From Dunaliella salina (lineage: Eukaryota; Chlorophyta; Chlorophyceae; Chlamydomonadales; Dunaliellaceae): 46,250 nt of DNA. Each line of letters begins with the position of its first letter. Position 1 is the stretch's first letter. The stretch is from assembly GCA_002284615.2 (NCBI GenBank), contig MU069494.1:592123-638372 (forward strand). Direction: 5' to 3'. Under the pieces are notes generated by a model. It saw nothing but the letters and a program-made list of their open reading frames with translations. It was not told the origin of the DNA and did not search any database. Both the position numbers and the translations under genes were made by a program. Below are positions 40,045 through 46,250 of the stretch, piece by piece.

Positions 40045-40365
40045 TTTCAATTCCTTGGAAATCAGTCAAGAAATCGCTTAGGAAAGAACTTCTTAATTAC
40101 CTTATTGGTGACCGAGCAGAAATCAGGTAATTTCGCTCTCCTGGAAATCTGTCTGGAAATCATTCAGGAAAGAACTTCCTGATTACCTCATTAGTAATCA
40201 AGCAGAAATCAGGTAATTTCGCTCTCCTGGAAATCGTTCTAGAAATCATCCAGAAAAGAACTTCCTGATTGCCTTATTAGTAACCGAGGAGAGATTGGGT
40301 AATTTCACTTTCCTGGAAATCTGTCTGGAAATCATTCAGAAAAGAACTCTATAATTACCAAAATG
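40045..40365 (+). repeat. ~100-bp tandem repeat, about 3.5 copies
   Basis: AGCAGAAATCAGGTAATTTC, GCTCTCCTGGAAATC and AAAGAACTTCCTGATTACC recur at about 100-bp spacing from 40045 on, with increasing drift. Confidence 0.85.
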
Positions 40366-41560
40366 GCAGTTGGGGCAGAAATCAGCTTACACTTGCTGGT
40401 CCAGAAATTGGTAAATAGTCAAGAATGCTTTTAAACTTCTGCCACAATAAGTGTTGACCAGGTAAATGTCAGGAATAGAAGCCGTGTTTTTTTTTCAGGG
40501 AAGGTACCAGTAATCAGTGAGAAGCAAATGAACGCCTTGTCAGGTTACCAGTCAAACAAAACAAAAAAAAAACTTAATTGCCATCTCCCAGAGATCAGGG
40601 AACAATTACCAATTTAGAAATTGGTCAGTAAACAGGCACAAATGCTTTCTAGCTTGTAATGCAAGCTGTATCTTGCGCAAATATGTCTTCACCAGGTAAT
40701 AGGCCAGAAATTGAAGCTGCATTTACTGCCAGAAAATGTATCAGGAAACAATGGTAAGCAGAGCGTGTGCTCTGCCTGGTTACCAGCCTCACACACGAAT
40801 ATCACTTAGGATTAATTTGTCTCCTCCTGAAAACACGAGGACCAGTCATCAGAAAAATGGTTTTCTAGGAATCAACGAAACAGTTCCTATTGGAGAAAAC
40901 GAGGCGGCGCACCTGATGGTTTCTAGAAATCTGTCAATTGACCATGTAGAGTTTCCCAGCTGGTGTTCTTGAGCATAGGAAGTGTGGACTATGCGCTTGG
41001 CTTGGCCTAGTTGCATGACAGTGTGCATGTATGTATGAGGTATTCAGTTCTAATCTAGCAAAATGCAATCGAATTGGGTCTCATTGGCATAATTAATATG
41101 TAAACGTGAAGGCCACCAGTAATCATGAGTAAGACAATTTCTAATGCAGGCAGAAAACACTGATAAGGTGGTTACCACCAGCATGACTGCCTAGTTTCCA
41201 AGAATCGGTATGTTCCAAGCCATTCTGATGTCAATAGCATGATTACTAGGAAACATGATGGTAATCAGTGATTATTAGTAAAGCAATTTCTAATGCAAGC
41301 AGAAATCGCTCAGAATATGGTTACCACCAGCATAAGTACCTAATATCTAGTAATCGAGAAAATGCAAACCATTTTGATGTGAAAAACATGAATACTAGAA
41401 AACATGGCGGTAATTAATGATTACTGATTACAGTAAAGCAATGAGAAATTACTGATTACCTGTCCGACTTGTGGTTTCTAGTAATCACTGATTGCTAACC
41501 CAATTCGAAATTGCTTTTAGAAATTGCATTTTTCATGATTACCAGGTAACCAAGAGGGAC
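40366..41560. repeat. GGTAATCA/TGATTACC word-rich region
   Basis: For about 1.2 kb the words GTAATCA, GATTACC, GGTTACC, GAAATTG and AGAAATC recur in both orientations without a strict period. It continues the words of the ~100-bp tandem array. No coding potential. Confidence 0.7.
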
Positions 41561-41905
41561 TAGGCTGGTAAAGAAAAACAACATTCCGACGTGCAGACTG
41601 CTTGCCCTTGTGGGCAGTACACATGCCAAACCTGTGCATATGTGACAGTTTTTTTGGGGGCTTGGCTGAATCCTGTATTCGTGTGCATGCTACCTGAGAA
41701 CGACTTCAAACTGTGTACTTATCTGAACAACTTGGGCTAATTCTATTTTGCATGCTCCCTTTTCGCTACATTTTTCTTGCTTGAACCTGCAAGCACTACG
41801 AAGTTATCTGTCTTGCATGTGTGCTATTGCCTTATGTTTTTTACCATGCCTGTGTTTGCACTCGTTAGTCTACTTCACCTATGTTTACTTGGTTTACTGG
41901 AGAAG

Positions 41906-41970
41906 CTGAGCAGCCAAACTTAATGGCTGAAGGCTCAATTCCTATTGTAACCTTGTAACCTAACCTTATA
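41906..41970 (+). mobile_element. Solo LINE 3' tail
   Basis: GCTGAGCAGCCAAACTTAAT, GGCTGAAGGCTCAATTCC, then TTGTAACCTTGTAACC. It matches the 3' end of the LINE at 20445-20490. Confidence 0.65.
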
Positions 41971-42189
41971 TCCTTTCTTTTCTTTTCTTTACACCATTTA
42001 AGGAGTAAAACCGACTGCCTTCAGTGATCCTCAAGGGAGCAAGCAAAACCACGGGAAGCCCAACTCTCACACTTTACACATTGAAAAGCACATCAGGGAT
42101 CAATGGGCACTCGAGAATCCAGAGATTTTAGGCTCCAGAGCCCTTTCACGCCTGATTTCCTGGATAGAAAAGAAAAGTAGAACTAAGCA

Positions 42190-42810
42190 GGCAGTGAAAA
42201 CACTCCCCACATCAATTAAGGAAAAGGGGATACCTAGGGCCGAGGCACCATGTATCCACTTCACCAAGAGAAAACAGAAGAAAAAAGTCAGTGGGGATCA
42301 TGTGGGTTACTAGAAGTAGCCCGTGTCTGACCTTGTTGAAAGTTGAAAAAGGTTTTCTCAAGAGCGCGTCTGGTGCTGGCAAGTTTATAAGCATACATGA
42401 CAGAATGAGCATGAAGCTTCCAAACAAGCTTAGTGGCCTTGAAAGTGTCAAGTCCAAGCTCCTCAAGAGGCTCCAATGTATGAGGGGTATAGATGACTCC
42501 TCCCACACCTAGCAGGATAGTATGGAGGGTGACTTGAGCTGAGGCCCCAGAAAGATGACGACAAAGTTCGCTGTGCTGCAGCTTGGAGGCCTCAAGCTGG
42601 CTGTTGGGCCGGGTGTTCTCACATTTATTTGACTTCAACAAGGTGGATGTGCCTCTGATCTGGGTGGAGCTGACTGAGGTCACGAGCCTTGAATGTTGGT
42701 GGAGTGGCTGTGGCTGGCGCTGGGTCCTCCCTCTTCCCCCCGCGCCCCCCTGCATTTCTCAATTCATGACGAGGAATTTACCTTGGCGCTCTTTTCAGAG
42801 GAGCCACTAA
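42190..42810 (-). pseudogene. Retroelement fragment: endonuclease-like region, best-preserved C-terminal half
   Basis: The minus strand reads ENTRPNSQLEASKLQHSELC, then VTLHTILLGVGGVIYTPHTL, then KLHAHSVMYAYKLASTRRAL and NPHDPH. This copy keeps in one frame the VTLHTILLGVGG strand that is lost in the 14312 copy. A 3' tail (CCCCACATCAATTAAGGAAA) lies at 42205-42225. The E-x-K residues sit at a frame break near 42640. Confidence 0.65.
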
Positions 42811-43041
42811 CAGAGCATCAGGCCGGCTGGATTTGAGTCTTTCTTTATTAATTTCCTGATTTCCTGGAATCATGCCTGATTGGGTGATTCCTTCACGTCT
42901 TTACACAAGGACTTCTGTCAACAGTTAAATTGAATTACTAGAAAGGGGAAATGTAACTTATAACTGCTTCACAGAGGCAGCACGGGAGGGGAGAGTTGGT
43001 CGGGGGGCCATCACAGCCCGGGGCACGCCTGGAGCAAGGGG

Positions 43042-43398
43042 GTGGATGCTCACATATTTGGAGCCAGCAGCGTTTTCAGCAGCATGTCCACAATGTTGGT
43101 TATCAGACGACTGCTGACATTCTACGGACCTTGCACCCCTGCAGCGTCCAGCCCTGCAGAACAGTGTGACCTCCTCTGTCTGGCCCTCTCTTGGCTGCAC
43201 TACGTTGGGTCTTTACCACAGGCCCCCCCAACTGCGCGACAGGTCAAGCGCGCCAAGGACAAAGCAAAGACGCATCCGGACCAAGCACCGAGTGAGGTAC
43301 CAGGCCCACCACCGAGTGAGGTACCAGGCCACCAGCCAGTTAATACGAACATGCTGAAAGAGATGATTGACGGAATCCAGCAGAAACTCAAGAAGTAG
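43042..43398 (+). CDS. Hypothetical small protein or final exon
   Basis: The frame ends TNMLKEMIDGIQQKLKK with a TAG stop. Before that come a basic stretch (ARQVKRAKDKAKT) and a 27-bp tandem repeat encoding PSEVPGPPPSEVPG. The C-terminal 50 residues look like real protein, while the N-terminal part is uncertain. A LINE-type tail begins 490 bp downstream, so this could be part of a retroelement. No family recognised. Confidence 0.3.
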   Translation: MDAHIFGASSVFSSMSTMLVIRRLLTFYGPCTPAASSPAEQCDLLCLALSWLHYVGSLPQAPPTARQVKRAKDKAKTHPDQAPSEVPGPPPSEVPGHQPVNTNMLKEMIDGIQQKLKK

Positions 43399-43884
43399 AG
43401 TTGTTGCACCCTGGGAATTGGGGCTATGTGGTGTTACTGAGTTCGCCATGGTGCCAAACGTGGTCTGTGCTGGGGCTAAACGTGGTGTTGCTAGCAGTAA
43501 AGCCATGGTGCTAAACGTGGCTTGCTAGGTGGGCTGTGGGTACGCTTTGGAGTCGCACAAGGTTCCTAGGCCTGGAGTCTCTTCGTGTGTTCCGATCCTG
43601 TTCTGGTGACAAACATGGGGCGAAACATGATGCTTTCCTGGTAACGCTGTCTATGCTTCCTAGTTGATCACGGTGTCATACATGTGCTTTCTTGGCAACG
43701 CGCACGTTCTCGAATTCCTGTTCATACTTGGTGTTCACTTGCCTCTTGTCCTTCCTCGTGTATTCAGAGTTTCAACTGGGCTACCACAGATTTATGATGT
43801 GTTTGCTGCTTTTTTACGTGTGCATTTCCCCTGTCAGTACTTCTAGACATTTCACACACACTAGACTTTCGGTGTTTATTAGCA

Positions 43885-43940
43885 AGCTGAGCAGCCAACC
43901 TTTATGGCTGAAGGCTATTTTCCCTTGTAAACTTACACAA
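43885..43940 (+). mobile_element. Solo LINE 3' tail
   Basis: GCTGAGCAGCCAACCTTTAT, GGCTGAAGGCTATTTTCCC, then TTGTAAACTT; third copy of the LINE tail. Confidence 0.65.
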
Positions 43941-44870
43941 GGGCTTCTGTCAACAACTCTTGTGGCAATGGTTTGACAAACTTGAGGTAACAAGGCACTG
44001 CTTCGAGCATCTCTCTATTTATTTCTTGATGGAGGGGATACGCATTTGCCTCAGCCCTAGGTTGCTCTTCCTATGAACAACCTGAATGTCCATTAAATGT
44101 CCAGTGTGCATTTGCTGCCCACACATCTATATTTTTCTATGCCAATCTTTTGTTTATTTTTCTCCTCTTCATTCACACCCTTTGGCTGAAAACTTGATGG
44201 CATCGTCCAAGATATACCTTTGCGCACTTGAATTTTGCGTTTCAGGTTGGCAGACTGTGCAGGAACAAAGGCACTTCATCTTGAACTTCTCAAGTCAATT
44301 TTTCCTTGCGCACACACCTCCAGTACTAACCTTCGCGGTGTCCCTAGAATTGTCACAGCACAATCTGAGACTTCATGATCTCAAGGCTGATGCTTCTGGA
44401 GCCACCCCAGAAACAGCTATGGCCGCATCTAGCATATAGCACAGACTGGGCATGTCTCCAAGCCTTCCTTTTCGCTTTTGTGTTACAGAAAGGTCGGCAT
44501 GGTCGCAGGCTACCTTGCAGTTCAGCCGAGTGCCTTCGCAGGCAGGAACACACATGAACCAGCCATGCTCAGCAATCTCTCATTACCAGAAGGCCTCAGA
44601 CTCATGCTGCTGCAACCACAATTCAGACAAACACAGCAGCTCGAACAATCCTGGCCAAGGACACTTTTCGACAGGCTCGCAACAGTGCTCCCTCATTCAA
44701 ATTTCCAGTGGGTCAGTAACCAAGCAGGGTTGGAAAAAGGGACGCGAATGGATGCTGCTCTTTGACCACCCTAATGTCCTGATGGAACGAAAGCAACGAG
44801 ACTGGCTGCAACCAAGCCGTAGAGCACATACTCTTTGGCAAAATTGATTGCTCGATAAACCCTCCTCCGC
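43941..44870. other. Region without supported gene
   Basis: Several short plus-strand frames exist (for example GWKKGREWMLLFDHPNVLME near 44730-44790), but none has splice context. GGATACGCATTTGCCTCAGC at 44037-44056 recalls the retroelement 3' region. On the minus strand TGTAA at 44483-44487 is a distant candidate poly(A) signal for the gene ending at 44876. Confidence 0.3.
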
Positions 44871-44875
44871 ATCTA

Positions 44876-45488
44876 TTAGCACCACCCTGGTGTAAACATG
44901 GGTGGCTGCTGGAAAACTGGTCCCATTGCAGGCAGGAATGGCTGCTGCACAGGCAGCACTGGCTGCTGCTGCTGCAGAAGGTGATGGGGCTGCTGCGGAA
45001 GCTGCATCTGCGGAGCTAAAGGAGGGAATGAATGTTGCAGTATGCTCGGAAACTGAAGGGGTTGCTGCATCGCCAGACTATGCGGATGCAAGGTTGGCTG
45101 CTGCTGCAGCTGCTGCTGCATGAACGCCTGATGCTCTGGAGGTAGCTGCTGCACCAAATCCGGCTGCAGGTTGTGGGGAAACGCATGCAGCCCTGCAGCC
45201 GCCTGATTCCTGAGCTCTGCTGCGCCTGCTTGGCTGTGGGTGAGGAACTCTGTGCTCGGAGGCCCCTGCACATGAGCTGCTGGGATCTGTGACTGAAAGA
45301 ATGACTGCTGCAAATGAGCTCCTTGTTGTGGGTGGTGCTCATACGCGACTGGCAGCTGTTGCTGCTGCTGCTGCTGCTGCTGCTCTTGTGCCTGTTGTTG
45401 CGAATGCTGTGGCTGCAAGGGTGGCTGCCCCTGTGATTGTGCCTGTGGCTCCTGCAGGGGTTGCTCCTCCTGGTTGCTCTTCTGACTC
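44876..45488 (-). CDS. Gln-rich protein, last exon
   Basis: The acceptor CTTTGCTCCATGCAACAG precedes 45488 (phase 2) and the stop TAA is at 44876-44878. It encodes 203 residues that are about one third Gln, with Pro, His and Leu: a (Q)9 run near 45360-45385, then LQQSFFQSQIP, LPPEHQAFMQQQL and a C-terminal PPMFTPGWC. Long alternative frames are shadows of this CAG-rich exon. The composition suits a transcriptional or RNA-binding regulator, but no domain is visible. The remaining exons lie to the right. Confidence 0.7.
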
Positions 45489-45916
45489 CTGTTGCATGGA
45501 GCAAAGGAGTTTCTTTCTGAGCTCCTTTCCATTAAAAGGAATGAACAAGCTAGCAGTAGGTCATTTTGACAGGAGGCGCCTTCTTCGCCGTAACCCATAA
45601 CCTGTGACCTCTTTCATGGAGCACACAAGGACCCATGTCTGCTGAGACCAGCTGCTTTGGTGCCATGCATCACGCTTTCTCTTGAGACTGTGCAGGTGCT
45701 TAAGGCAGAATGTGGGCTTTGGATAGAATTGACTTAATAAACCCATTAAACATAGACACATGTGTTATTACTTACTAGAGGTCTGCATTGAGAGTTGCCT
45801 TGGACCTCAAATTGTGCATCAAAGGTGCACATCCCCTTTCTTCCATCAAACCATCCTAGTCAGAATGCGACAGCAAATGAAGCAAAAATGAAGGGCGCTC
45901 AGGGTCAGTTCTGCTC

Positions 45917-45975
45917 TCACCTGTGCTGCTCAAGCCACCTCCTGTATCAGAAGGCCCTGCCCTAGCTTCAACTAA
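45917..45975 (-). CDS. Possible upstream exon of the Gln-rich gene
   Basis: The minus strand reads ALVEARAGPSDTGGGLSST between an acceptor GGCACTGCAG and a donor GTGAGAGC. A near copy of the last 25 bases with its donor (GGCTTGAGCAGCACAG/GTGGGAGC) occurs at 46049-46085. Phase to 45488 does not match directly, so another exon would be needed. Confidence 0.3.
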
Positions 45976-46172
45976 GGCCTGCAGTGCCAGCATCCTAGCC
46001 CCACTTGGTGCAGGATGCGCACACAAGGCGAGCAAATGTATGCAAGTCCTGCTCCCACCTGTGCTGCTCAAGCCATCTCCTGCCCAGCTCTCGCTGCGGC
46101 TCCACTGCGCGAGTGTCTACAAAATGTAACTTCTCCTCCAGGGAAAGCTGACTTTCATTTAGTTCATTACCT

Positions 46173-46174
<2 letters not shown>

Positions 46175-46250
<76 letters not shown>
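46175..46250. repeat. (GT)n microsatellite at right window edge
   Basis: Pure GT run that continues to the end of the window. Confidence 0.95.

Overview
The window looks like nuclear DNA of a green alga (Chlorophyta). Genes are split by long GT-AG introns. The proteins carry long glutamine and alanine runs. TGTAA, the usual chlorophyte polyadenylation signal, follows the one gene whose plus-strand end is in view. (GT)n tracts and many retroelements crowd introns and intergenic DNA. A Dunaliella-like alga is my guess; nothing here fixes the genus.

Four host genes can be supported by matching splice phases or protein motifs. (1) Plus strand, 227-11663: a MYB-related SHAQKYF transcription factor, the class of plant CCA1/LHY/REVEILLE and algal ROC40 clock proteins. 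The window opens inside its MYB domain, and its introns hold at least five unrelated minisatellites. (2) Minus strand, 12084-13092: a convergent gene of unknown function. (3) Minus strand, 27844-33700: the C-terminal five exons of an Mpv17/PMP22-family membrane protein with an unusual Ala/Pro-rich tail. Its upstream exons were not found. (4) Minus strand, 44876-45488: the last exon of a Gln-rich protein whose start lies to the right.

The rest is largely mobile DNA. From 14312 to 17700 lie pieces of a retroelement with a PCIF1-like adenine methyltransferase region, an RNase H start (YTDGS) and a PD-(D/E)XK-like endonuclease region. More copies lie at 26315-26890, 37357-37720, 39700-39810 and 42190-42810. 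A 5'-truncated LINE at 18953-20499 is flanked by a perfect 12-bp target duplication and sits beside a BamHI-palindrome satellite. A gag-only LTR element on the minus strand spans about 21520-25230. A complete 348-bp miniature LTR element (TRIM) at 25418-25765 has a 5-bp target duplication and carries a tRNA-like sequence inside. A third LTR pair with a 5-bp target duplication spans 35941-39106.

The strongest candidates for something undescribed are the methyltransferase-bearing retroelement and the TRIM/tRNA-like chimera. Both rest on reading the sequence by eye, without database searches.
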